Part shown: positions 38,801 to 49,196 of the stretch, piece by piece
Numbering within the stretch: the first letter of the stretch is position 1
How the letters are laid out: every line of letters starts with the position of its first letter
Source of the DNA: Tubiluchus corallicola
Lineage: Eukaryota; Priapulida; Priapulimorpha; Priapulimorphida; Tubiluchidae
DNA length: 64,000 nucleotides
Direction of reading: 5' to 3'
Assembly (NCBI GenBank): GCA_030141605.1
Contig: JAQGDQ010000221.1
Location: forward strand, 201,501 to 265,500
Notes under the pieces: model-generated
Told to the model about the DNA's origin: nothing
What the model saw: the letters and a program-made list of their open reading frames with translations, nothing else
The model's database searches: none
Position numbers and translations under genes: made by a program

Positions 38801-41800
38801 ATAGATTCAAATAATTCAGCACTTCAGCCACATATGTTCTTTATCATTAAAATGTTTGAAACAGTATAAAGTTAGCACAACTTAACTGCAGTTTTTGTGC
38901 AAAACTTTTAACAAACTAATAGTAGTTCTACTGCAGAACAAAATCAAGTAACATGCATGATCTTTGTAAGAAAACTTTTTACTACTGATTCGAAAACTTG
39001 TTCAAAAATCTTTCAAACTCAATTGGAATTCGATTCGGATTCAAAATACTGAAATTTGGTTCGATTCAAATTCAAAAGTCACAAATTCGATTCATTTCGA
39101 ATTCGCCTGCTAGTAGAGACAGCTCACCCCTAGTGTCAATAAAATTAATGGTGATGAAGCAAAAGTTCCGGTAATGTGGTAGTCTGTGCTAGTACATGTA
39201 ATAGCAGTGACTTTTCCTTGTCATAAAATATTCCACTACATCAGCTACAATACAAATAGTGCAGCGGTGAAGAGGTTAAAACTAGAAGCAAGAAAGACAT
39301 TCGGTGTGACGTCAAAAGTTTCTTACTTGGTCAGCACAACAGCACAGCTAGAATTGCAATTTAGTATTTAACTAATACTCAAGGCAAGTTTACCAACTAT
39401 TTTATCCCGCAGGTCATTGGCATCTAGTTTGCTAGCACCACTAGGTGGGAGCAACGGAGTTTTTATCCGGCTAGCAGTATGCAGCGTTTGTGTTTGTGAC
39501 TGGACATACTGCGCTCGAGCAGAGTCTGGATTCGTAACGGACGACTGCAGAATATTACCTGAAAAATATCTGCTGTGATATGAAATAATAGAACTTTAAA
39601 AAAAAAATTATTTGAATTTTATTATATATTTAAAAACAAGAATTTATATATTTTCAATGAGGCAAAAAGCAAAGCATGCTTTATAATAGACACAAGATCT
39701 TACACAGTATAATATAATAAATGTGCAAAAAACTTTGTCTACTTCGGAGCTCATTGCTATTAGAGAAAAATTAAGAAGAATAAGCGGATGGCTTCTTTCA
39801 ACTTTAAGGAAAAATCCATGAACATTAGGCGTACGCGTCAAACGTTCGAGTTGAAACGAATTTGATTAGATTTGAACAAGTTTGTTTAATTTGAATTCAA
39901 TTTGAAGCTAAAATAATAGATCTGAATACTTCAACTACTTACGTTTTTTATCATTAAAACAAGTGAAACATTATACAGTTACCATAATTTAGCTGTGACC
40001 TTTGTGCACAATTTTTAAACAAATACCGCTTTTTATTTGTGATTCAAAAATCTTCAAAACTGAATTTGAATTCGGAGTTTGGTTTGGTTTGAGCTCAAAA
40101 TTCAAAAATTCGATTCGAATTCGTTTCGGATGCTCACACCCTAAAGAATACACAAGGATTGTGTATACACATTCAAACCCCCCTAACAAATACACAAGGA
40201 TTGTTAATTGTTAATTTGTGACATTTGGGATTGTTTATGACACTATTTCATCCTGATAGCAAAAAAGAGCAGTAAAAATGTTAGTGACATTCTAGATTTT
40301 GCACAATAGATGTTTTTAAAATAAAGTGCAATAGATGTATGCATAATAACACCAACAATTTTAGTTTTAATTTTATAAAAGTCAGAGTATTTCTAGATGT
40401 TTATTAAAAGTGCAAAGGATATTCAAACAGAAACATGCAAAGTTACGCCAGATATCACCTTTTCTCTAGGCAAGTATCAGTGTTGAAAAGTGAACATAAC
40501 AAGAACCGTATATACAAGTAGTGTGCAGACATGAAACACAGGAAGCCGATATTAAAAATGAAACCGAACAGCAACATTTTTGCAAAAGTAACTATCACTA
40601 AAACTGAAAAACGGAAAATTCTAAAATAAGTAAAATTTATTTGTTATGATGCAAAATTACTGATAAAAAATTCTAACACAAAATGAACAAGGAAGTTTTA
40701 TAGTGTAGAACCTCAAGTTTGAGGAGTGGCTTATCCTAGGAAATGTGTTATAATGTTTTTAATTTAAGTATTTTTAATGATTAATGTTTAAAGATCATAA
40801 TGCTTCATTAAAAATAAACAAATTGTATATTGCAGATATTTTGTTGTGTATATATCATAAATTATAAAATTAAAGAGACCTAGAGACCTTAAAACTGCAC
40901 AGTCCTCAGCACTGAAGATATGCCACATTGACGGTAAAAGCAAGCCCAAATTATTGTGAAAACAAAACTTTTGTTTTATTTTAACTAATTTAGTCAAAAT
41001 TTTTCAGCTTTTTCGGCAGCTAGGAGAAAATGTAAAATGGATAAATACTAGTAAAACCTCTGACAAATGCTGCCGAAATTTCTGCTACAAAATATTGTAA
41101 ATTTTGCCGAAACTGAAAGTGCAAATATCGGCAAACCGAAACGAAACCAGCAGACAAGTGGTATTTGTTGCAAATTTGCCTCTAGACTTTGTAAAAACTA
41201 ATTAAACTGCATTTATACACAAAATTGTTAAGATGCCTGTTCACATGTTTTACCTCGGTGTCGTGGAAACACGTTTAGTTTTGGAATATCACGCAACGGC
41301 TTGTTTAGACTTTGACGGCGGAGAAATTTCAGCAATATGGCCGAGCCTTGATCACAGATGGATTGCGGAGGGTTATGACTCCTAAAAGAGCAATCTTGAC
41401 GGTAGATAATAGAAAGCTTATTTATGCATAAATAATCTTAAGAAGACTTGAAAGATTTGTGTTACAAAATCAGTAAATTTTACATAAATTTTCAACTTTG
41501 GCTGATTAGATATATGACTAAAGCAAAAATACACCTTTTGATAAAACAGCATATGCCAATAGGCCTATGGAATACAATAGAGTCAGTTATGGATTAGTCA
41601 AATTAGTGTATAATCACAAATATATAGTATTTAGTATACATAGCATACTTCCAGTAACACAGCATTCACAGAATAAATCCTATAAACGCAATATCCTATA
41701 AACAAAAAAGCAATATTAAATTATAAAGTCTGAAAAATTTTTCACAGAAAAACATCTGGAAAAACCGTGCCTTAATAAATCTGCAATAATCTACTAACAC

Positions 41801-44459
41801 GATGCGGTGTGGAAATAATTAAATTTATAAATTTACTAATACAAATAAATTGCATCGCTCATTATGCAAAACAAAAATTAACATACTTTTTATGACCAAT
41901 TTTATGAAACATTTGTAATTCGTTCTCACAGGTGGAGGAGAATACTTATTCTTCACGCTTAAGCAGCAGTTCAGTAGAAACTACAGAGATTTCCTTGTAC
42001 TTTTGTCTGGCAATAGCGGCTATCTTCATTCTGCATCATACTGACAAAGTATAGAGGTACACTTTGATACTGACACGCATATGTCAAGTACACATTTTTA
42101 GTGTCACTTTAACTGTCATGTATAACTCGTATAGATAAATATTTTCAACGCAGTAATATGTTTATCTGTCGCAGCTTACTCATTTATGAATCATTATGAC
42201 AAACAAACTTGTGTTTCACAACTAGCAGCTATTTAAGTATACAGCGCTGAATGCACTAAAGCATTTACTAATTTCAATTATTAACGACACTTTCTCTTGT
42301 CTCCATTAATTGTATAACTTCAATATCGTGTTTATCGTTCAAAATAATTTATCATAGATATCGTATTGTCTAAAAAATAATTCACCATTATCGTATCATT
42401 GGAAAAAAGTGTCATATCACCAAATTTGTGTTGTTTAACATCCCTAATCCTGATCGCTACAGGCTAAGGGTAAGAAGCCTTAAAATGAGACATTATTCTG
42501 GTGCTGCCATCTAATTCTTATTAGCAGTGCCAATCAAGGCCCGAACCACAAACCATTTTTGTGTTAATGAACAGCCACAGTTAATTAGTTAATTACCAAA
42601 ACCTATTAAATTCAAACCTTTTTACCAGGGGATACTAGATTCTGACACCCACCTGTTATTGCTAGCCAAAATTACTTCCAAAGTCTCCGATCTTCCTAAC
42701 GATTCAGGTAAATTCTTCAGTTTATTATGGCACACGTTGAGTCGTCTAAGACATTCCATTTCACCCATCTCTTCGGGCAATTCGCGAAGTGCATTATGAG
42801 ACGCGTCTACTTTTTCTAGCTTCACCAACCGTGTAAAAGATTCTGGTAACTTGGTTAGCACGTTGTGTGTAAGAATTAACGTTCGCATGTGGAAGAACAA
42901 ACCGAAACTTTCCGGTAGCTCAGCAATTTGATTGTAGCTGATGTTGAGGTGGCATAGGTGTGGAATCCTGAGCGGCAATTCAATTGGAATACATGTTATA
43001 CGGTTGAATGAAACATCCATTCTTTCATAGAGAGAGATTGAATCAACAATTTCCCACGGAATGTCTAAAATACATCGTTCGCTGTACTCTCCTTTGATAT
43101 GCTAGAATGGTTAAGTAAGAAAGTAGAATGCTAAGCATTGTGTAATATATAAAAGTGTTGACATAAAAATAAGCCTTTTCACTGTTCCAGGGATTGACGA
43201 TGATTGTAAAAAAATCAAAGGTTAAGTGTACCAGACAACACATCTGTGTACACTTGACAATGCCTTGCAGCCCATGCTTTTGTAATAGTAACAGTTTTAA
43301 CAACTAGCTAGAACTTCACCTAGTTCATTTTTTCTTGTTCCCAAGCAACATCCTGTTAGTAAATCAGTCTATGCACAGACTAATGTATAGTTAAGTAAAG
43401 TCCAAGTAAAACAACTGAAGTTACAGAACTTGGGCAGACGGCTTTGCTTTACCTACATCAGATGAAGGTTACAATTAAGACATGTTGCTATGGCACACTT
43501 AACCTTTGAGCTACAGCCACTCTGCATGCGCAGTAGAATGGGCTACAATAGAAAAATCCATCCTACACAATGGCGTAAAGAAAAGTTGAAACATACCTCC
43601 TATTTATACAAAAATAATTTTAAAAAACTTACTGTTACCATCGCGAGAACATACAAAGATTGAGCGATTTCACAAAATATTTTCATTTGGTAGTTAGCAG
43701 AGAGTGATATTTTTTATGTACTACTGAGGAAATCTCTTCACAAAGCTTCACAAAAAAGAGCCAAAGTATAAACTTCCTGAAAAGTTAAAAAGTTTTGGGG
43801 GAATTTGCTCAACGTGCACTATTTTGTAGCATCTGTGTGTGCCAGTAAGTGGAGTACTCTACCGGCGTTGTTTTGTAACTTTTGTTTTTCTTTTGAAACG
43901 CGGCGCAATAATAAATAATTAATATTAGAACATATGATAATTGGAGACTTCATGCCATACACAAAAAGTGACTGTACAAAGATTGTTAGCTAGTTAGTTA
44001 GCTAGCTGAGCTAGTCAGTTAGTCAATCAATTAGTTTTGCAAAGATGGGTTAGACAGCTTGGTGCTCTTGTCAGCTTGACATTCTTGGCGGCTTGACATT
44101 CTTGGTGGCTTGGCGGCATGGCATTCTTGGTGGCTTGGCACTCTTGGCAGCATGGCATTCCTGGCAGCGTGGCATTCTTCACAACGAAGCGGGAGAGGGA
44201 AGGGAGGTTTGGAGTGGGGAGTAGGTAGAGTGTTGGCAGTGGGACTGATATAGTAAGTTAGTAGGGTGTGGGGAGAACCACCTAAACTGCAAGTCTGCCT
44301 CAGCTACAAGCCTCATACACAGAACAACAAAAACTGTACAGTATGACAGATTCTGACCTTAATAAATTGCTTCTGGTTAACTTTGCGACTCAAATCCAGC
44401 ATTTGCCTTTCATCGTGACGCACTGGAGAGAGATCAGTCACTTCCACGTTACCCATCAT
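29685..44459 (-). CDS. Leucine-rich repeat / ADP-ribosylglycohydrolase fusion protein (ten exons)
   Basis: ADP-ribosylglycohydrolases (ARH/DraG fold) remove ADP-ribose from protein side chains or small molecules using two magnesium ions. Exons in order: 44459-44358, 43101-42653, 41381-41254, 39558-39394, 36924-36749, 34372-34229, 32566-32401, 31840-31573, 30736-30647, 29877-29685; every junction is in phase and the product is 626 aa. Residues 58-183 are five to six 23-residue LRRs of the LxxLxLxxNxLxxLP type; 184-280 is a linker; 281-626 is the ARH domain with GAAIGDALGMATEF, GDWTTDFDQM, FGNGCASG, STHADPRC and GGDANTNAAIAGALLG. The family usually has GDWTDDTD and GGDADTN, so two acidic metal ligands (now T335 and N577) are changed, which may weaken or abolish hydrolysis. 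A TAA directly before the first ATG (44459) fixes the start. No signal peptide or membrane segment is visible. Confidence 0.85.
30647..30736 (-). CDS. LRR-ARH exon 9
   Basis: Residues 533 (split) to 562, a 90-base exon too short to stand out as an ORF. It reads LEPSKLSFVLKPLSVGVIAL and then RNRKDF, matching the position of the family's IGYTFKxLG block, although that motif is poorly kept (LSFVLKPLS). Acceptor TTTTAG, donor GTAAGC; it exactly bridges the phase between exons 8 and 10. Confidence 0.82.
31573..31840 (-). CDS. LRR-ARH exon 8
   Basis: Residues 444 (split) to 532. IPHFHNLDEISENAARIC followed by STHADPRC is the family's conserved central motif; the next helix (AATCVAMMVAVLLQG) is also typical. 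Acceptor CTGTAG, donor CAG then GTTTGT, phase 2. Confidence 0.92.
32401..32566 (-). CDS. LRR-ARH exon 7
   Basis: Residues 389-443 plus one base. It contains ENEDFLQKPHLVAEQV and DLCDNAALVRSLIL; the family usually shows an NGAxMRTxxLG motif where this protein has DNAALVRSLILG. Acceptor TTACAG, donor GTAAGC, phase 1. Confidence 0.88.
32874..33360 (+). mobile_element. MITE-like element with GTTACCGAAAC ends (copy 1)
   Basis: The ends are inverted: GGAATGTTACCGAAACG on the left and GTTTCGGTAACATCC on the right, with no coding sequence between. It is in an intron of the LRR-ARH gene. Related copies lie at 40528-41150 (inverted), 52693-53364 and 61004-61515. Confidence 0.75.
34229..34372 (-). CDS. 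LRR-ARH exon 6
   Basis: Residues 341-388. It continues directly as MLVLDSVIQWGGVVDELDFA and HDWSLHGYPELGD, the expected second block of fungal/invertebrate-type ARH domains. Acceptor CAATAG, donor AAG then GTAAGT, phase 0. Confidence 0.9.
34817..35494. mobile_element. pogo/Tigger-like non-autonomous DNA transposon
   Basis: Ends are imperfect inverted repeats, CAGTACGTCCTTGTTTAACG and TTAAGCGAGGACTTGCTG, flanked by TA on each side (34815-34816 and 35495-35496), the target choice of Tc1/mariner/pogo elements. 678 bases, no transposase. It lies in the intron between LRR-ARH exons 5 and 6. Confidence 0.8.
35654..36720. mobile_element. Second pogo/Tigger-like element family
   Basis: Starts CAGTAGGTGCCCCTTAATAG after a TA and ends ATAAAGTGGCACCTACTG; the two ends are inverted copies over about 20 bases. 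The 3' TA is lost. The ends differ from the 34.8-kb family but share the CAGTA opening. It holds an internal tandem duplication (35869-35993). No transposase frame. Confidence 0.75.
35869..35993 (+). repeat. Tandem duplication inside the 35.7-kb element
   Basis: About 62 bases containing TATAAGTGAATTAGCAATTA occur twice in a row, differing by a single base in the well-kept part. Confidence 0.85.
36749..36924 (-). CDS. LRR-ARH exon 5 (first metal-binding motif)
   Basis: Residues 282 (split) to 340. It reads MIYGAAIGDALGMATEFMSP and ends KKGDWTTDFDQM. The position of the usual Thr-Asp-Asp metal triplet is Thr334-Thr335-Asp336 here. Acceptor ATCTAG, donor ATG then GTAACC, phase 0. Confidence 0.92.
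38726..39132. mobile_element. hAT-type MITE with 8-bp target duplication
   Basis: Terminal inverted repeats TAGGGGTGAGC and GCTCACCCCTA bound 407 bases, and the 8-base sequence GTGTCAAT flanks it exactly on both sides (38718-38725 and 39133-39140). Eight-base duplications are the mark of hAT transposases. Internal sequence is rich in TTCGAATTCG-type motifs and does not code. Confidence 0.9.
39394..39558 (-). CDS. LRR-ARH exon 4 (linker)
   Basis: Residues 227 (split) to 281. It is a polar, Ser/Thr/Gln-rich linker ending DANDLRDKIV, which is the start of the first ARH helix. Acceptor TTTTCAG, donor GTAAAC. The assignment rests on exact phase match at both ends. Confidence 0.75.
39825..40143. 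mobile_element. Older relative of the hAT-type MITE
   Basis: Begins TTAGGCGTACGCGTCAAACG and ends GATGCTCACACCCTAA, with the same internal TTCGAATTCG-type sequence and TTTTTATCATTAAAA core as the 38.7-kb element. Ends are mutated and no clear target duplication remains. Confidence 0.65.
40528..41150 (-). mobile_element. MITE-like element with GTTACCGAAAC ends (copy 2)
   Basis: Inverted relative to the other copies. Internal sequence such as GATGCAAAATTACTGATAAA matches the copy at 52.7-53.4 kb on the opposite strand; terminal bases are degraded. Confidence 0.6.
41254..41381 (-). CDS. LRR-ARH exon 3 (LRR cap)
   Basis: Residues 184 (split) to 226. The text NPPQSICDQGSAILLKFLRR is the usual C-terminal cap of these LRRs (asparagine, two prolines, then CxxGxxxILxFLR). 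Acceptor TTTTAG, donor GTAAAA, phase 1. Confidence 0.85.
42653..43101 (-). CDS. LRR-ARH exon 2 (leucine-rich repeats)
   Basis: Residues 35-183 plus two bases. After HIKGEYSERCILDIPWEI it carries the repeats: phrases such as LNISYNQIAELPESFG, LILTHNVLTKLPESF and LNVCHNKLKNLPESLG give a 23-residue spacing, as in Shoc2/RSU1-type LRRs that bind other proteins. Acceptor TTCTAG; donor CAG then GTGGGT, phase 2. Confidence 0.92.
43169..43550 (+). mobile_element. Dispersed element, copy 1 (3' end lost)
   Basis: About 380 bases from AATAAGCCTTTTCACTGTTC that recur at 61944-62311; includes TAGCTAGAACTTCACCTAG. It lies in intron 1 of the LRR-ARH gene. The right terminal repeat is not visible here. Confidence 0.7.
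44068..44178 (+). repeat. Short imperfect tandem repeat (TTCTTGGCGGCTTGGCA type)
   Basis: Roughly 16-17-base units with ATTCTTGG and GGCTTGGC alternate about six times. Preceded at about 43985-44035 by a TTAGCTAG-rich stretch. Confidence 0.7.
44358..44459 (-). CDS. LRR-ARH exon 1
   Basis: Residues 1-34, starting MMGNVEVTDLSPVRHDER and ending NQKQFIK. The TAA stop immediately before the ATG excludes an in-frame upstream coding exon. The donor is AAG then GTCAGA, weaker than consensus but it keeps phase 0 with the next exon. Confidence 0.65.
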
Positions 44460-47180
44460 TTATTGGATGATTTTCGCTAAGTAATAACATAGTGATTTTC
44501 AACTGGCATGTGACGTGTTGAATAGAATTTCTAGTAAAAAAACGATATTAAGATAAAAACAAATTCTATAGATATTATCTTCTTTACTAATAGTAATAAT
44601 AATTTTGAGGCAACATCAGTCACTATACAATTATATTAACACAGGCTAATATTGTTGATTAAATCATGTTTATTTATTACTCCTTTTATACCTGAATTGT
44701 ATCATTTTGAGAGCCATCACAGGTGGTTGTACTGACCGATATATTCAGAACGATCAAGGAGTGACTGACACTCAATAGAGTGTAGACTGTGCAGTAGTTT
44801 ATAAATACAAAGTAAGTGTACAGTTGAAATATTAACAATACCTCTAATGACTGAAAGAGCTTTGCTAGCTTTTACTGATAGTTTGACAATGTGGGGATGA
44901 AAGGTTAATTAATACAACATTTACTACCCATGCCATGTTAAAACGTCGTATGGCACCACCAGTCATCACTCATCAATCTTCACAAGCTTTCTATTCGGGC
45001 GCGTTTTCTTTATGCAATGGATATTGAAGTACAATGGGAAAATCAGTTTTGAAAATTATGGGAAAGAGCTATCATCCTATTTACCTTTCAAACTAACTAA
45101 GTAGATGATGATTTATCAGGAATTTAAATTTCACATTAGCGAAAATTAATTAAATGTGTCTTTCTTATGAAAATATCACTTTAACTTCTTATTATTTTGT
45201 TTCTGCTTCAGTCAAAAGATTCAATTCACTATTGCTAACAAATTATTTTAGGTAAATAAAAAACCATTTTGCATTTTCAGCCTTATTTTAATGGAAACAA
45301 TTAGACTTATGTATGGCTGAAATGTATTATGATTGTAAACGTGTTGATGCTAATTGCTGACTATCTAACTTTGTTTAAGAGTGTAAACAAAATCTTTGAT
45401 GTTCACAGTTGATACCCTTAATTGTGACCAACAAAGGTTGATTTCTGTTTATATCAGAATCAATAACAAGATTTAAAAAAATTCACACTGGCAAGAATTT
45501 TTTTAAATTTCTGGGCGAAATTTTGTAAACCTCAGTAATTAAGATCTCAAAGATGTCTGCTTCAAAAGTTGTTTTACTTTAGTGCACATGCAGTTAAGCT
45601 AGTTGCATACAAAAAGGTTCTTGAATTGCAAGCTTCCATGCTAACTCCAAATATCATTTTTGCAAGCACATCTTCCCTAAGCAAGTTAATCTTTCTAGCT
45701 GATCATGTCAATTCTCCTTTACTGTGCCATTTAAAATGACATTGTACCTTGCGTAATTTTTTTTAACAGATTGTAAAATATTGTTAAAAAAACTCCAGGT
45801 CAACTGCTGTTAGGATAAAGAGATCATTTTTCCCTTCTCTCTTATAGTATTGTTCCATTCATTACTCCACCCAATTCCAAATATGCTATACCTCACACTT
45901 AGGAACTTTGTCATCTTTTCTCTGCTTTCAAAACCTTTGTATGTGTGTATCAGCCTTTGACAATGGCGGCACAATTGTAGCTGCCGATATTAACACAGTT
46001 ACATATTAGCTCAGCCATTAACTGAAATTTCGATCAATAATCGATAGCTTATGGCAGTTATCTGCAGAAAATAGTGCAAAATTAATGGCTAGTAATTTGA
46101 AGTACTATTGTAGTAGGCCTATTATACTTCCCTGCAACTAAAAATCATGCCTGTTATAGAAAACAGAAATGGATGTACGAAAGTGCTTAATGTCCGTAAG
46201 CTAATTTAAAAAAGACAAATTTTGCATTCAATCCCTACTAAAAGGCTTATAAGAATTACATAAAGCTTACAAAAAAAATTTCCAAAGCATATGATGTTTA
46301 TTACTGTGCACAAAGTATTCGCTACATGAAAAAGTTAAATGCACATACCGCATATACTGAGGAATTAATATTAAACTGTAAAAGTTCTAGCACACATAAT
46401 TGAAGGCGTAAATGAAACTTACTAAATAGTTCAATGTTTACTATTGTTCTGTTAACGAAGCACAAAAACAAATAGAAATTACTTAGAGAGTGACATTATA
46501 AGAAAATTTAATAGGTTTACAAAGTTATAGGAAAAATTACTGAACTACAATTAAATGAAAATAAGTTGCTTTAAGAAACTGTTAATAAGTAAAGGATTCA
46601 GCAACAGTCAACCAGCTACTGACAGCACAAGGGCGCATTCAAACTGCAAAAACTGTGGTGGTGTCCGAACCAAACTTCACCACCACCCCTACATCAGCTA
46701 CATTCCCTTGTATATGTGAAGGTTTTTCGTCTGGTTTGCCCAAGTAGTAATGCTGACATCATAAGGCTTATGGACTGCTGTTCCATGCTCTTGTCAATAC
46801 CGAGCAAATGTAGTGGTCAAAAAAGTGCAGTGTGTACTTTCACGTTGCCAGGTGTCAGAGGGTTATTATTTTGCCTGTCATTGGAACAACTTTGCCTCAT
46901 ACTACTGGTCATAACATCATACCATGCAGTTGTAGTAAGCATAAAACTGTCCACAAGCACTTCAACTATTGTATGTCTACAATAATCATGTACAATGACG
47001 ACATAACTACTCTGTTCCATTTTGATATTATGCTTAAGCTTTGTACTGTCTCCTTCACTACAAAAAGCTGCTATTTACAAGAAACTGCTCCACCACAGTG
47101 AAGCTCCAGGAACTTCTACACAGTATAGTATAAACACAGAAATACAGGTACCGTGAGCTGCTACCAACAGAAAAACTTAC

Positions 47181-47306
47181 CTGTTGACACAAGTCATGAA
47201 CTCGCTGATCCCCAAGAATTAATAGCATGAATACATGAAGGCAGACATCAGCAGGAATGATGTGGCACTGTGGCAATTGCCCCGAAATCACTTCATGCAA
47301 AACCAT
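47181..47306 (-). CDS. Possible orphan first exon
   Basis: ATG followed by 42 codons (MVLHEVISGQLPQCHIIPAD, then VCLHVFMLLILGDQRVHDLC) ending CAACAG at a consensus GTAAGT donor, phase 0. IPADVCLHVFMLLILGD is faintly like an F-box. No matching next exon was found, and it cannot join LRR-ARH exon 1 in frame because of the TAA before that ATG. Confidence 0.25.
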
Positions 47307-48760
47307 TCAAAATGTAATCCAGGTGATCCCACTTCTGACACCAGTGTAATATTGATGGAGACCTGGTAGTCCATGGTTCAAGTTTTGATTGATGGTGTTT
47401 CAATTGTTAGGAAACCAATTCAGAAGCCACAAAACAAATCAAAAACTTGAAGGAATAACTTGCTATAATTTTCCTCTTGTATGTATACAGTAAAAGCTAG
47501 TGTAATATGTACATGCAGTATGTACATGATTGCTCAATATAAGAGTGTATAGTAGGTAATTTGGTAGATATTTTCTATTTGAAGAGCTATTGATGAAGCT
47601 ATAATTATGCTGATGATTTATTTATTACACTTAATGGAATTTAAAAAAAATAGTACAAAAAACTGAAACATTTCGGCTTATTAATTAATCAAAGATTTGG
47701 ATCACTGAGAGTGTCTGTACCACAAGCATACAGCAAGAATCGTTGTTAAATAATTGATGTTTATTCACCATAGTATGTCATTGCCATAATGGTAAGCATG
47801 CTTCAAGATAAGTCGAACGCATTCATCAAAGATTATTAGTACACAACGGATAATTTATATCGTGCGATGCCTTTTATCATAGACACACAATATTGAATGT
47901 ACTTGGCCATCAAACATAGCTCAAAAGAATTGATGTTCAATCTTTGCTCCTAATGCACAAAAATATATATATTTCGCATTTCTTGATCCATGAATTAATC
48001 GTTTTTAGTCAAAGTTTATCTTCTAGTTAGAAATTCCATTTTTAGATCGATTCCTGCTCTAGAGAACTAGAAGTTGTAAACTCTTTTCTTTTTAAGTAAC
48101 TAATATTCAGTGCAAATGTGACTTAAAGTGAAAATTTTTTTATGATACATCAAACATGTGAATGTTTGTCATAAACGCATTCATAAAAAGCAGAAAACCT
48201 TATCTATTTTTAAGTACCTTATCTACGTAAAAGCAGATATCCGTTAACTGTTCGTCAAATGTGCACTGGGCGAAACAATTGAATAAATAACATCAACCTG
48301 AATTGAAATTACTTCTTGAGTGCGGACTAAAATCCATGAGTGCGGTCCTTGAACACGGAACAGTTGAAATCCGTTTTGGAGGTGAGTTTTGTCAAACAGA
48401 AATTTATATAATACATATTTTCTATCGTAGCGTGATATGGGCGCTTAGTAAATTTCGGGCTGCCAGAAACTACTGGCGTTTTTTGCTGGCTGTATTTATT
48501 GGACAATAATTTTGCTGAAAACTAAACTTGACATTGGGCTAGTACTAGCACCGGTACTCAGTCATACTATCCCAGTATCCGTATAATGCTTGTGTTGTAA
48601 TCTTTGATAGGGTAAATATCGATATTAATCACATTTAGTTACGCACTCTTCAGGGAAAATTTACTTCTTTGTGTCAGTTCTTATTTTTTATTGTATAGTA
48701 CCAATCATTACAGTTTAAACATTTGTTATAAATATAATTTAAACTATTTAGCGTCATGTA

Positions 48761-48900
48761 CCAAACTTGAAAGATGGGAAATACAAAAAAGCTGGCATAC
48801 GCCCTGGGTTTGAACCGCAGACTGCTTACAAGGCAGATGCCTTAGTTATTTTGTCCTCTGTATCTCCCAGTGGGCAAGGCAGTCTAAAGTCCATTCCTTC
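48761..48900 (-). mobile_element. tRNA-derived SINE, minus copy
   Basis: Read on the minus strand it has a tRNA-like head (anticodon-arm sequence CTGCCTTGTAAGCAG, B box GGTTCAAACCC) and a tail through CTTTTTTGTATTTCC to TTTCAAGTTTGG. The head no longer folds as a full tRNA. Confidence 0.7.
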
Positions 48901-49056
48901 AGCTGGCCAGCTGAATTTAACATAGACAGTTTGAACAATCTAACATTGGAAGTGCTGAATTCAGTTGGCTAGTTATAGGGATGAACTTTGGACTTCCTTG
49001 ACCAGTAGTGTGAGCAATCTAACATTGAGAATGCTGAATTCTGTTGGTAACTCTAG

Positions 49057-49196
49057 GGATAAACTTTGGACTGCCTTGGCCATTAGGAGGTACAGTGGCT
49101 GAGTGGTCTGAGATGTCTGTCTTATAAGCAGAAGATCACAGGTTCAAATCCAGGCTGGATGAAAACTTTTTCACACTTCCTGTTTTCCAAGTTTGA
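49057..49196 (+). mobile_element. tRNA-derived SINE, plus copy
   Basis: A box TGGCTGAGTGG at 49096, anticodon arm TCTGTCTTATAAGCAGA (loop reads TAT), B box GGTTCAAATCC at 49141, then a tail CTTTTTCACACTTCC ending CCAAGTTTG that matches the minus copy at 48.8 kb. The acceptor and T stems do not pair, so it is not a working tRNA gene. Confidence 0.75.

Noticed and set aside
43043-43303. 86-codon minus-strand frame next to the LRR exon
   Set aside because: It overlaps the dispersed element at 43169-43550, whose other copy gives a similar but broken frame at 61.8-62.0 kb; non-coding repeat.
49085-49165. tRNA gene with anticodon TAT
   Set aside because: A and B boxes and the anticodon arm are present, but acceptor and T stems do not pair, and a SINE tail shared with an inverted copy follows.
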